Part shown: positions 20,711 to 32,769 of the stretch, piece by piece | Numbering within the stretch: the first letter of the stretch is position 1 | Layout: every line of letters begins with the position of its first letter | Assembly: GCA_015680685.1 (NCBI GenBank) | Contig: MNCI01014373.1 | Coordinates: 212,528 to 276,527 of the forward strand | Length of the DNA stretch: 64,000 nt | DNA from: Gnetum montanum | Lineage: Eukaryota; Streptophyta; Gnetopsida; Gnetales; Gnetaceae | Direction: 5' to 3' | The notes under the pieces: model-generated | Databases searched by the model: none | Told to the model about the DNA's origin: nothing | Seen by the model: only the letters and a program-made list of their open reading frames with translations | Made by a program: the position numbers and the translations under genes

Positions 20711-23700
20711 ATGCTTCAAAGCCTTCCCCAACCTAGGATTTCATCATGGACAGAGACTTTGCCCAAGTATGTTTTCTCTTGCTCTTGTAGCACAGCATGA
20801 GAAACTGCATAAGTCGTTAAGGTTACTGTTTCGATAGGATTTTGGAGTTAGATCGGTTTGCTTTTGGTGTTGGGTCTCTTGGCTTAATTTATTTCACGTT
20901 ATGTAAATTTGGGATATCTAGGCATTACAGGGTTTTATGGGGCTTGCCATTTTCTGGAATTGTTGTTTTTCTTTGGGCCCTGGCTTGAGTTGCAGAGATG
21001 TGGGTGTGGCATGAGTTTGAATCGCAGGGACGCGTGTGTACCCTAGCGTGAGTTGCAGGGCACACCAAAGCCTACAAATTTTGTTTTTATTTTTGGATGA
21101 TCAGTTGGTGTGGGTTGAGCGTGAGCAACCTAGGGTACGCCCAGCATGAGTGGCCCAAGGTATGAGCATGGGTGCAGGGATTGAGAGGGCATGAGTGCCC
21201 AGAGAAAAGTGATTTCTGTCAATATTTTCCTGGGCGTGAGCGCCCTAGGAAACTACGATTTTTTGCTCAATTTTTTCCAGGGCATGATCGCCCTAGGAAA
21301 CTATGATTTTTTGTCAATTTTTTCCTGGGCGTGAGCACCCCAAAAAATTGTGATTTTTTGTCAATTTTTGCTTGGGCGTGAGCGCCCCAAGAAACTATGA
21401 TTTTTTGTCAATTTTTTCCTAGGCATGAGCACCCTAGGAAATTGCGATTTTTTGGTCAATTTTTTCCTAGGCGTGAGCACCCCAAGAAACTGCAATTTTT
21501 TGGTCTATTTTTGCCTAGGTGTGAGTGCCCCAGGAAACTACGATTTTTTTGTCAATTTTTGCCTATGTTTGAGAACCCTAGGAAATTGTGATTTTTTTGT
21601 GCTTGGGCATAGCTAGTAACCCTAAACCTACTTCTGCAACTTGTGTTGTGCCACTGCATGGGTTGCAGCATGAGCTATGCATTGTGAATAGTGGCATGAG
21701 TTGCATTGTGAGCTGTGTTTGTGGGTTGCAGCGTGAACTACGTTCTGAATGAGTTTCCTTGTCACTTTTTCTGCAATGTGCACTATAATATGAATTCTCT
21801 AGAACTGGCACTTAAGTAACTTATTCATTTGATGTTGCTGGTTATTTGTACCCATTTGTTTTTATTTTCTTGATTTAGACAGTGAACGTACATGTTTTGC
21901 ATTTTCACTTGTTTGTTGGTTTATCGTCAGATGAATTTTTAAATGTACCCCAGCAAGCGTTAAATTCATCAAATAAACATTGATGCCCTTGTCTCATTGG
22001 GTGGTTTTGTATTTGTGTTGAATGTTATTTACTTTTTAGGTTTATTTATTTATTTTTTTTTTAGTTTATATGTTTTACATGTTTTAAGTTACTTACCTAA
22101 GGTTTTGGCTCTATGCAGGGGACCTAAGCCTTTTCTCCTTGTGGTTGAACTGTTTGGTGTGCTATCTTGGTTCGGCCCTTTGGAACCGAACATGCCTAGT
22201 TATGACATGCTGATCGGGGTGCATGTAATATGGTTTCGTTTGAATATTGGTGCATTTTTATCATTTATTTTGTAGAATTTCAGCGTTGTCATATGGTCTC
22301 ATTTGAGTGAGCAGCTGACTTATGATATTGTTGAGACCATGTTGTCTAGATTAACATGAGGCATGTTAGCTTTTGTTGTTGACATAGACGAGGGACCATA
22401 TGTAATTGAGGGGGGCACTCCTGAATGTCCTAGATCAACACGTCCTTTGACTCATGTGTAGGGATTGCTGTCTTGCAGCCATTACAATAGTAGTAGCACA
22501 CTTTTTCTAGCTTGCCGTGTACATACACTATTCAAAAATATTCCTAGAACAGTATACAGAGTAGACAAGTATGCTCTTTTATACTTGTATTAACTTTGGT
22601 TCCTTCAGCGTTATATCATTGCTTATGTATGAATACTTTTTCTTTTGCAGGCCTCGTTTTGTTGAGCATGGATTGCATGAGGATGATAGTGGGCTTGCCT
22701 TAGTGTGTACAACCTTGGAGGCATTCATGATGGGCCCCACTCTTCATGTCGTAGTGCTAGGCTAAACCAAGGATGCCATTGTCAGTTATCCTAGGAAATT
22801 CTCTAGGGCCTTTGAAGGTTGTCAAGTTCGCAACTGGCTGCATGAGGATTGGTCTCTTGATGGACCTGTTTATCCTCAAATTGTTGATCTTGCAACCAGT
22901 GTGCCTACTCCATTTGCTAACGGTAAATGGTTGTGTTCTAGGCTTGGTTTTCATTTTTGTCACTTCATTGCTTATCATATTCTTACTCTCTACTCAATGT
23001 CTCCTTTGTCTTTTCTACAACGGTAATTTTCCTTGATCAGGTTACCATCATATCCGGGCGCATTAAGGCTAATCTCTTTATGAAGTTTGGAGAGACAAAG
23101 GAGTCACAACGGTGGCTGCACAAGAAGGCACCTAAAGAAATCATCAGCCATCTGACCAGTGGAGGCTTGATGGATTTATTTACTGCCTTGAGTCCTAACA
23201 TTCTCGTGACAAAAATTGTTGCCATAGTTGACTTTTTAAATGATGATGTCTCCTATTTTACTACATGAGTTCAGGGAGTTAAGGTGTCTTTCCACCTAAC
23301 TGCTAAATTCTTTTTCAATCTTTTTAGTGTACCAGTGGATGGTGCTAAGGTGGCAGTGGATAGAGGGACTAGAGAAGGTCATGTGATCAAGGAACTTGAA
23401 GGCTGGCTAGGTGTACCACGAGGTGCTAAGGGTTTTTTTATGTAAGCTGATACTCGCTTGATGGAGGTAAATCTTCTATACTTGCTCTTTAGAGCATGAG
23501 CATTCCCTAAGTCTCTTTCCTAAGCAAGAAGTCTTGGGATTGAGTCTACATGTGTTATGCGCATGGTCTTGGAGACTGGTATGTGCTACAATTTGGTGCA
23601 ATTCCTTGTATTAGGTCTCTGTGGAGATATCATTAGGCTATGTTCCAATGTTGATGCTAAGTCCCACTTTACCTTTGCCTTTTTTGCGGGCTATCTCCGT

Positions 23701-25833
23701 AGGTTTGCTGAGTTCTTAGTGGTCCATGAAGATAACCATTATGTCTTAAGGGTTCACTCATAGTTGTCTCGCCCCTAGATCTGTCATCTATTTAACACCA
23801 CTAGATCCCAAGATCCACCCGAAGGCATCAAAGAATCAGCCTCTATCACCACAGGGGGTGCAACCAGTCCTTCCCATCATTCACGTGATAGCTTGGGGTT
23901 GGAACCACCTAACTGCATACAACTATCAGAAGAGCCAAGTGCTTGATTTAGGAGATCGTTGGAAAGGGCAAGGCTAAGGTGAAAAGGGCTAAGCATTTAA
24001 GGGAACGTGTTATTGAGGCGAGACCATTGAAGACAAAGAAGATTCGATTCATCTTGCCAGGAGCAGGTAAGTTTTTTTTCTTTAAGTGTTTTTTTCTCGC
24101 TTTTTGAATTTATTTGCTTACTTAAATTTTCCTACATATTATGTCATGCTAACCTTAGATTTATTGGTGTTAATAGAGGATACTCCCGAGAGGGAAAGGG
24201 AAGAATTAGCTCCAATGGATGAGCCTGAAAAAATTATCATTGGGTGTGATGAAGAGGAGGAAAATAGAGAAGAAGAAGTTGGGGCTATTCCCATCTTGCG
24301 GGAAGAGGATGAAATGGATACCATGGGAGTGACACTTGCAGAGGCTTTAGATGCCCTTAAGCATTCAAGCGAGGAGAAAGGTGTTTTTGATGGTTTCTTT
24401 GATGGGTCTCTACACCTTGGTGATCTGCCTGAGCTGACCAGAAAAGAGCTGCTTGGTATGTTTTATTAGTTTTATTCACATTTCGTATCTTCTTAGCTTT
24501 GTACATTGTTTTGATTATCATGACTCTTCCTAATATCAGACATGGATTTTGAAGTGCCTGAAGCACATGCATCTCAGGCATATGTGTCAGAGTTATAGGC
24601 CTCAGCTGAGGTGCCTCCCAATATAGATTCAACATCCACTGGTCGATTGAGGCCATGGCCTAAGATGCCCAATAAAGTAGACTTTGTTACTAGCATCGTC
24701 AACGATGTTGTTGCTCATCTGCAACAAGCTCATCCTGAATTAGATGTGTACTTTATACTAAGTACCTAAGTTCATTATGCTTTTGCCTCTATTGGTGATG
24801 TCTTATTAGCTCATATGTGTAATGTTTGTACTTGTAGGTGCGAAGCTTCAATGGAGTCCTTTCGAGGCTATCCATATTGATGGTCTCCTAGAATTGCCCA
24901 AAGATATTGAGCAGATCCCAAGAGGGATTTATGATGTGGTTTTGGGTTGTGTTGTTCCTAATGCCAAGTCTCTCTAGACCTGTAGACACTCAATTTAACA
25001 CTTATGGCTTGAAATTCAATCATTGAAAGAAAATTTGGCAAAGGTGACAGAGGAGAGGAATGACTTGCAAGCTTGTTATGATTTTTCCTCTGATAGATTG
25101 GCTGGTGATAGTACCTGGCGTACATCCGAGATCACCTATGCATATTATTGGGCCGACTTGAATAGCAAGGTGCAGGCGATTTGGGATATGACTGAACAGA
25201 GGGCCTAGATGGATTTATTGAATAGGAAGTTCCATGACTGGAATTCCTTTGCATCCAAAGTATGTAAATGGGACCAGGATCAGAAAGATCATAAGCATCA
25301 ATAAAAAAAGTGGTTGAAGGAGGAATTAGTTGAACGTCATCGGTTGGAGATGTTCGTGGAGGGGTTAGGCTTGCGCTCTTCCTATAACAAGTTTGTTGAG
25401 TGTACAGAAGTGGAGGGGTCTCCTAAGAGAACCATTACCATGGCCTCTGGGGAAGCTTCAACAAGTATGTTTTCTCTTGAGCACCCTTCCTAGTCTTCAG
25501 TGGACAAGGGTAAAATCTTGGCAAATATCGACCTCAGACTTGAGAAAGATTAGGCTTGTGTGCTCGAAGAGGAGATTCTACGATGCTTGGAAGCTAATCT
25601 CAGGCCTTCTTCTCCTATGAGTGTTTTAATCTTGCATCGTTTTATTGCTTTTAATCATCTTTTCCTTTTTAGCATTTTTCTCTTTTAATCCATTTGTTTG
25701 TGTTTACTTAATTTGTTATTTTTTTTCCTTTTTGTGATAGGGACGTGGTGGTGGTGAGGCTGGCCCCAGTAGGACGAGAGTTGAAGACATAGAGGAGTTT
25801 AAGGACCAACCCCCTCCTAATACCAATGCATGA
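20711..25833 (+). pseudogene. Passenger gene, antisense to the retroelement (B2 copy)
   Basis: It is the same gene as at 3371-8562. Exons are E1 20711-20766, E2 22119-22568, E3 22651-22922, E4 about 23020-23466, E5 23602-24066, E6 about 24180-24455, E7 24540-24743, E8 24838-25622 and E9 25741-25833. E2 is 450 nt, without the poly-G expansion of B1. Three or four splice signals are lost: the E4 acceptor (TATAG to TACAA), the E5 acceptor (CAG to CAA), the E7 donor (GT to AT) and perhaps the E6 acceptor. Stops shared with B1 include one after exon-3 residue VLG, one in exon 5 and one in exon 7; others are private. E6 is open for longer than in B1 and reads through DALKHSSEEKGVFDGFFDGS. It is a clear pseudogene. 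Confidence 0.75.
21186..21610 (+). repeat. Minisatellite in intron 1 of the passenger gene (B2)
   Basis: About nine units of 45-50 bp with the same hairpin plus T-rich layout as at 3871-4320. Unit order and arm sequences differ in detail from B1, so the arrays have changed independently. The open frames over it are repeat artefacts. Confidence 0.8.
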
Positions 25834-26379
25834 TTTGGCTTGTCAGTCTTGTCATTTCTTTGTTAGTTTATTTTTTCTTGTTTTGTTTTTCAACTTATTT
25901 TGTTGTTTTTGGAATATGTGAAGACAAATGTAACATGATCATGGTGTAATATGTTTTCATCCCATGTTAACACTCTGTATTACATATATTTATATATTTT
26001 TTTTTTCTTTCTTGAGTTTATTTGTGAACGTAAATGTAAACTAGAATCATAACCGGTAAACATAAGATAAAAAGAAATCGCAATTTGTGAAATGTAAAAA
26101 ATAATGACGTGGCGGGATTTTGGTAAATTGGTAATGTATTGTGCTCTATTTTAAAGCCATTTTGGGCTACACGCATCAGTTTAAAGTTATGATGGACTAT
26201 TGCATCTTTGTCGAAGAAAAGGAGGAGACTATAGTTGTTTCGGTGAATTTTAAAAGGAACGGGCCATTTATAACCGTGGCTAGTTTAATGTCGTTGCAGA
26301 TGTTTGGTAGTTTAACGTCATTCCAGATGCATAATGATTTGTCTTAGTTTTTGAGTTGTATCTTTAATTTTTGCAACTT
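25834..26379. other. Gap between passenger-gene end and protease (B2)
   Basis: It parallels 8563-9114 in B1: an AT-rich 3' flank, then two TAGTTTAATGTC-type units near 26280-26340. No gene is seen. Confidence 0.5.
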
Positions 26380-27785
26380 GTTGTGAAGGGTGGGATGTGT
26401 AAGCATAATCTTGTACTCACCATCCCCCTCGCTGGATACGTCAAAGGGTAGTTCTGACCAAGGGACATCCACGGGAATGGCTCCTATGTCTGCATCTTCT
26501 GATGCTTCTTCTATTTTAGGAAGGTCGTGGGTTGGAGATTGACCAATTTCTAGGGTTTCGCTAGTGCTGTCTTACTTAGGTTTAGAGAGTTCAACCTCTA
26601 ACCCTTGGTTAGTTCCTACGTGTGAGGAAGTAAGTGATGTTGCTACATCCTTGTGTATGACGATTTCACTGCCCTCATAAGGTAGGTGAATTTCTTGATG
26701 GATTGGCAATGATACAACTTTTAGTTGAGCTAACCAAGGTCATCCCAAAATTAGATTGAATCCCAGCATCTCATCAATGACTACAAATTCGATTGATGTG
26801 GGGAACTGGTCCCCTGCAATGAAATCCAAGGTAATCATGCCTTTTATCATGACACGGGAACCACTGAAAGATTTCAAGGATGATGTTGTTGTTGGCCATA
26901 TTTGTTTTGTGAGGCCTAGTTGTTCAATGACGGGAAAAGGTATTACATTTGTTGCCACTCCGTCATTAAGATATACCCTATGTATCTTAAATTGGTTAGT
27001 TTGTATCGTTATAAACATAGGGGTAGTAGTAACCTTTCCCATTTTTTCGTCCTGTTTAATGTCATTGAAATGAAATTCGAGAGATGTGGTTCTCAATTCT
27101 TGATGTGGAGACAACATAGCATAAATGGATGGTTCATTTGTAGGAAGATCTTCACTAACAGGGATTAAAGTTAACATATGCACTAGAGCTTCCCGATGCA
27201 CTAGGGAGGTCATTACTAGGTCATATAGGCTTAGAGAGGTGTTCTTTTGTTTTAAGGCTTGTGTAACCTGGGCTAGGACACTAGCCAAGTCTTTGCTGTT
27301 TGGAATATTTTTATCTGTTGATACTTGATCCATTTGACCCAAAATTTGTATCTCTCGTGGAAGAGTTTTGCCTTATTAACTGCAGCTATTAGGTTTGGGA
27401 CATTGGACACTCCCGAGTTCTTGTCTTGAAGACTTGTGCTAGGCTGATCAGTAACTGGAACCATAGGGACAACATTCAATGGTGTGGGTTTTGGTGGTCC
27501 TAACTCATGACCATGACGTTCTTTTGCCAAATGTTCCCTGGTCAGTTTTTTAGCAAGGCATTCTCGCAAGGGTCGTGGGGGAACTGTTGGAGGTTGCACA
27601 TTAGGGTATTTTGGCACCCAGATTACAAATGGAGTTGGTCGGGTTTGCAATGGCACGTTTGCTTTTGCAACTGCCGGGCGTACTCGGATGAAAAATGGTT
27701 TTCGTGGCATAGGAGGTGTATGTGTGGCAAAAGGGGCTTGTGGAGATGTTAGTGTAGATACGGTTTCAACAGGCACACGAATCAC
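26380..27785 (-). pseudogene. Protease with proline-rich linker, B2
   Basis: The linker at 27785-27345 is proline-rich with many PP pairs. The protease part is open at 27342-26740 for 200 codons. It has a helical lead (ALKQKNTSLSLYDLVMTS), then VTTTPMFITIQTNQFKIHRV, the active-site region VYLNDGVATNVIPF, and GFNLILG followed by a TGA and PWLAQL. Ty3/gypsy proteases normally have D-T/S-G, or V-D-x-G in Tat and Ogre types. Here the aligned Asp is Asn and an Asp follows it, and A2 has the same NDG. After the stop, homology continues to about 26380 (WSELPFDVSS). Confidence 0.78.
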
Positions 27786-27806
27786 AAAAGGCTTTTGTGG
27801 GACGTC

Positions 27807-30128
27807 TTATTCATTTCCAATATGGATGGTGTTAATCACATAGGACACCTCTTTGGTGTTAAGAGGATCTTTGTAGACATCCATAGACTGATTTTGAGGT
27901 CTTACTGGGTTGGCTTCATCAAAGACTATATTACCTCTGTAAATCATACATTGTATGTCTTGTTTTAGGGTGAAGCAGTAATTGGTTCCATGTCCACATC
28001 GTTGGTGATACTCACAAAATCTGTCTAACCTGAAACCTCTTGGAACAGGGGGTTCATTAGCTATTACCAATGTTGGGTTTTTAACCAACTCATAGTATCG
28101 GTCATGTCTTTGAGATGCTATAGGAGACTTTTGCTTATGTTGAATCATCCCAGCTTTCAGTAGTTGGTCCAGTAGTTGTGAAGGTTTCATGGGTAAGGGC
28201 ATGTACTGGGTAGGGTCTTTTTGTTTGAAGGTACGAGTGTGACCTATGTTATTGGTTTGGGCAGACAAGGGTTTAGGTGTAGGTGTAGGAGTGGTTCTTT
28301 CATGACTAGTGGGGGCGATGGGTTATTTCCATTTTTACCCTGCTGTGTTGGGTCGAAATGTCTCTGCCACTGCTACGACTATTGTTTTAGACTTGTCCTT
28401 ATCTTTTTTTGTATGTTGGCTTTTGAAAGTTAGGTAAGCTGGGTCATGACTTGTCTGTGCTACCTCTTCTATGTTTATGATTTGGACAAATGCCTGACTC
28501 AAAGTGCGAGTGTTCAGATAATAGAGTTTTGAATTAACGAAATCATTCATGGTGCTCTTGAGGACTGTAAGTAAATACAATTTTGGGATAGGCTCATGAA
28601 GTTTGTTAAGGGAAGTGCTCCATCTTTGGATGAACTTTTGTACGGGCTCTAATGGCGCTTGTTTTATTTGGATTAGACTGTCTAGTATGGCTTCAAGTTT
28701 TAGGTTATACTTAAAATAGGTAATGAATTGATGTAATAAATCCTCTAGAAAGGATATGGAGTTACATGGTAAGGATCGGTACTAGTCTAAGGATCTTCCA
28801 GTTAAGGACATGGCAAATACACGCAGGATTGAATGAGGCCAGGCCTGGAGTAACAGACACTCTAATCGGAATGTCACTAGGTGAGCATTTGGATCTCCCT
28901 CTCCATTATACTTGGTCAACTGTGGCAATGAAATTCCTTTTGGTAGAGTCAATGGTGGCATGAAAGAGCTAATCAGATCATCCTGATAAAAATCCATCAC
29001 CTTGACTTCTTTAGTGTTTGCCATTTTGAGGCGCTTTACCTCATTGGTCAATGCTTGCATCATTTTTCTAGCCTCTACCCATTCTTGGGCACTAGGTGGA
29101 CCAGCTGGTTGATTAGATTCAGCATGATAATAGTTAGATTGTTGTGTGATTTGTGGGAAAGATGACTGTAGGGTTGTTGATGGTTGTACTTGAGGGACAT
29201 TCATGGGTGGGATTGTAACGGGTGGTATGCTGTAATGAGCCGGTTGATTTTGTTGAATGATAGGTGCGGGCCACTGCCTAGTTACAAGTTGTGAGGAAAC
29301 ACCCTGAACCTATTGAGTTGTAGTAGTGAAGGGCATTCCTTGGATTTGTACTTGTGGTATGTGATGGGCAGATGCAGAAGTGGGTATCACTGATGGCATC
29401 CTAATTATTTGAGGTCAGAAGGTTACTCCCATATTAGCTTGAGAGGGGAGTTATTGGTATTGTCCTTATGAGAGGGAGGGTAAAGTAGTAATCAGAGGAA
29501 TAGCAGGGATGGGCATATTAAATTGGGTATTGGTCGTAGGGAAAGTAGGAATGAGGGTAGGTGCTTCCTGTTGAGAGATAAGTGCTTGAGTACTTGTAAA
29601 TGCATGAAGAGACATATTCTCTCCTGTGAAAGGGTGGAATAATGGGTTTGCGTAAGTATGAGGATTGAGAGTGTGGTACGAATCCCCATGTTGGGATTGA
29701 GCCGTGAAATCATCTTGCTCATCTTCATTTTGAGGCTCTATGGTGGGTTGCCACAAGGTTTGATTCCTTGCCATGAGGAGATGGGATATGAGTTCGTGAT
29801 GGGATTCAGAGAGGGGAATTACGTCATATGCTGAAGGGATAAAGTTATGGCCTCCCTTATAGATGAGTTCATAATGTCATTTTGCTTCCATTTTCGTGTG
29901 ATGAATGGGCAGGTTAGCTTGGATCTTTACGCAGATGAAGTTGTATTGTTCCGTGTTGAGAATTGTATAGGTAAGGTCTTTGCCTTGTAACCTAAGTGAC
30001 CGGTGAGTTGTCCCTTGAGGGTTCATTTCTCCAATGATGACTATGGGTTCAGTTGTGATCACAGGATTTGAGATTTCAGCATTAAGGTTAGAAATAGGCA
30101 ATATTGCTTTTATTTGAGAAGATTCCAT
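27807..30128 (-). pseudogene. gag: gag, B2
   Basis: The start ATG at 30128 gives MESSQIKAILP, as in B1. The open pieces are 30128-29877, 29774-29466, 29204-28782, 28580-28335 and 28268-27807. The capsid-like part is marked by MDFYQDDL and LTKYNGEGDPNAHLVTF. The zinc-binding motif FCEYHQRCGHGTNYC keeps all four ligands (Cys, His, His, Cys). That CHHC spacing is typical of Tat Gag and differs from the CCHC knuckle of other retroelements. It shares stops with B1 (after TTQ near 29310 and after SLD near 28783) and has its own. Confidence 0.82.
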
Positions 30129-30828
30129 GTGTGCAAGCTAGCTTGAGCAAGATGGGTAGTATGTGTAGCTGTGCAGCTTGGGCAAGTTAGGCATATGCAA
30201 GCTAGCTTGAGCAAGTTGGGTAGTGTGTGCAGCTTGGGCAAGCTAGGCAGCATGTGTAGCTGTGCAGCTTGGGCAAGCTAGGCGTATGTAAGCTAGCTTG
30301 AGCAAGCTGGGCAGTGTGTGTACCTATGAAGCTTGGGAAAGCTGGGCATGTGCAAGCTAGCTCGAGCAAGCTGGGCAACGTGTGCAACTGTGCAGCGTGT
30401 ACACTTCTATGAGGGAGGTACAGTGTACATCATGTTTATGCTTAAAAATATAGCATGTGCATGCTGGGATCAAAGGCAAAGCATGTGTATTTTGAAGATG
30501 AGGCACAACATCTGAAGACATGGCAAAACATCGAAAGACAAGGCAGAATGTCTAAAGACGAGGCACAGCGTCTATAGGCAGAACACACAATCTAGGGCAT
30601 AAGGTAACATCCAGAGGTAAAGGATAGTGTGTGGATGTTGAGGGCGACGTATGGACGTTGAAGAGGGTGCAACGTATGAACGCTGAAGAGAGTGCAGCGT
30701 ATGGATGTTGGACAACAGGCAGCGTATGGACGCTGGGCCATGGGCAACTAGCAGACGCTGGACATTGGATGCTGGATGTTGGACAGTGGGGAATGCGACG
30801 GCATGTGTATGGAACGTAAATAGAGTTG
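30129..30828 (-). repeat. B2 leader repeats
   Basis: It parallels the B1 leader. The GCAAGCTAGCTTGAGCAAG units start near 30134, 30197, 30287 and 30353; one looks shortened, so there are four against five in B1. The second set, with AAGACRAGGCACAGCGTCT and GTATGGACGCTGG units, covers about 30480-30790. No gene is present. Confidence 0.75.
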
Positions 30829-30846
30829 GCCCTCCTTCTAGTGCCA
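30829..30846 (-). other. Primer binding site, B2
   Basis: The minus strand reads TGGCACTAGAAGGAGGGC, next to the LTR end, and is closer than B1 to the family-A site. It fixes the orientation and the inner end of the B2 5' LTR. Confidence 0.7.
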
Positions 30847-30847
30847 A

Positions 30848-31015
30848 TTTCTATACCGCTTGAAATCATCGGCATAAGGATGGTGGAAAACGAATGCCAA
30901 AAGATCTTCAGAGAGATACAAATGACCCTGCCTTGGCATGAGGGCAAGCTGGAAAAACGAAAGCAAAGTGCCTTGGATGGTCTGGATGCAGATCAACCAA
31001 GGACTTCCCTGAGCA
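30848..31015 (-). mobile_element. B2 5' LTR, inner part (left of the A2 insertion)
   Basis: This 168 bp piece matches 13611-13772 of the shared LTR up to GAGCA, where A2 begins. The match resumes at 49242. It is the end of the LTR next to the primer site. Together the two parts give an LTR of about 1.85 kb. Confidence 0.85.
31011..31015 (+). other. Target site duplication GAGCA, left of A2
   Basis: GAGCA precedes the A2 start TGAAACACCC. The same five bases follow the A2 end at 49237-49241. The uninterrupted B LTR (about 13768-13772) has GAGCA once. A five-base duplication is normal for Ty3/gypsy insertion. Confidence 0.92.
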
Positions 31016-32745
31016 TGAAACACCCAAAAAAATGCAGGGTCATCCTTGCCTCATCAGGCTCTTGCAGTCTGTGCAGCACCATGGCAGTTCATTGGGAGAA
31101 GAACGTTCTGAGTCCAGAATGGCCAGTTCGGCAAATTTTCTACTTTAGGCATGGATGGATTTTGTACCAACCTGCCCACCCACCAAAGTAGCTTGAACAG
31201 CTGGTAGCTTGCTCAGAAATGATGTGCAGAATCAGCGGCAGTATCCTGGGTGCACAAAAAGTAGTTCGGCAAGTTTTCTTAGCCACAAAGCCTACTACGC
31301 TACGCTACGATATGTAGCGTAGCAAGCTTCAGAAAACAATGGTGGAATGAAATGCTATGCTAGGCAATGTCACATAGCGTAGCATAGAAACAACTTCACT
31401 ACCCACTCCCCTTGCCCAACTTTGAGTTCTGCAGTGATGTCTCTTGTCGCCAGGAAGCGGCAGACCATATCTGCTGCTATGCTACGCTGAGCTACATGGC
31501 ACAACAAGGGGTAGCAATCCTACAGAAAGGGATAGAAGGCAGTTCGAAAGGTGAAATCAGCAAAGTTTGCAAAACTTGCATCATAGGAAAATGGGTTGCA
31601 AATCAACAAAACTGTCATGAAAATGGGTTGCAAATAAGAAAAATTATCATGATTAAGACTAGTCGCTACGCTACGCTATGCTATGTAGCGTAGCATCACA
31701 TAGCAAATACGTGAGATATGGCAGGATGTGCGACAAGATGCTATGCAACGCCAAGGAAGTCACGTCACAAGACACAGCGTGGCATGCAGGTGGTTGTGCG
31801 ACATCAATGCACTCCACCCAATCAGACCATTGGCACATGTCTCTAAGAGCTGGCAGCACAGTTGCGCGCAACGGTCTTATAAGCCCAATGGTCACAGACG
31901 GCTTGAATAACGCCAATGAGGTAACACAAGTCTACGACACGTAGCATTCAAACGGTCCCTTTTACTTACCTTTAGTCCTATAAATATCCTTGCAAACAGC
32001 ACACAAAAAGCCCCAGAAAAAATTTTTCTTGAAAAAGAAAAGAAAAAAAGAGAAATGTACTTGCGATTTGGAAAAAGGAAAGAAAAAGCTAGCAATCTAT
32101 AAAAGAACCTCTCTCGGCTGGCATAAAATCCTGGTCTTCATTCTACCACCTTGGTAGGATCCTGCATTGTTTGCACGAGAATTCTGTTCCCAAGTGCATA
32201 GCTCTTTCTGTTCCCCGGCACGCTTTGGTTACCCTTCGAACTTCTGCACTCCGTCAAGCTGTGCAGCCGATTGTATCTTCCTTGACCAGACAGATTTGTG
32301 ACCCTAAAGCCATGCATGTTTCTAACCGTATCTTATTTTTCCTCTCATTTACTATCTAGCTTTCTTGCATTATTTTCTGTCTTATTTACCTTCAAGCACC
32401 ATCTCATATTACTGCAGCATTTACATTTCTCTTATTCAGTATCACTTCGTGTTACCATGGCATCCCTATTTTATTCATTATTTCACGTTACTGTTGCACT
32501 TTTACAGTTCCTTTTTCTTTTTCTCTCGCTGCATCTACCTGTAAGCACTATCCCACAATTTGTACAATTTATATTGTAAAAGGCTAAATTGATGTCGATG
32601 TAAGTCCATGTATGATTGACCAGACTATTCAGGGCACCCCATGTTCGCACACACCTAGCACCGCCCTCCAGTGGGCATGGGGTTGCAACTGTTGCATTCG
32701 TCGACCCCGGCGTTCTTCTAGCCATCGATGTTTTCGGTTACTACA
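31016..32745 (+). mobile_element. A2 5' LTR (1.73 kb)
   Basis: It runs from TGAAACACCC to GGTTACTACA. The TATA box TATAAATAT is at 31979-31987. Clusters of GCTACG-type inverted motifs are at 31291-31330, 31352-31386, 31471-31510 and 31662-31700. The open frames in it, including 32298-32579, also appear in the other LTRs and have no protein meaning. Confidence 0.92.
31979..31987 (+). promoter_or_regulatory. TATA box of the A2 5' LTR
   Basis: TATAAATAT, preceded by CTTTTACTTACCTTTAGTCC, is the same as in the 3' LTR at about 48470-48478 and in A1 (minus strand). Transcription of A2 would start shortly downstream. Confidence 0.7.
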
Positions 32746-32751
32746 GTTTTC

Positions 32752-32769
32752 TGGTGCTAGAAGGAGGGC
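32752..32769 (+). other. Primer binding site, A2
   Basis: TGGTGCTAGAAGGAGGGC begins seven bases after the LTR end. The initial TGG fits a CCA tRNA end. It is not the initiator-Met (TGGTATCAGAGC) or Asp (TGGCGCCGTTGC) type common in plants. Confidence 0.7.

Noticed and set aside
21397-21616. Open frames with FFPRHEHPRKL-like repeats
   Set aside because: Same minisatellite in the B2 copy; not a protein.
30826-31191. Plus-strand frame of 121 codons
   Set aside because: It crosses the border between the B2 LTR and A2 at 31016, so it is an accident of the insertion.
32298-32579. Membrane-like frame in the A2 5' LTR
   Set aside because: LTR sequence with T-rich runs. The same frame is shifted in the 3' LTR (48789-49049).
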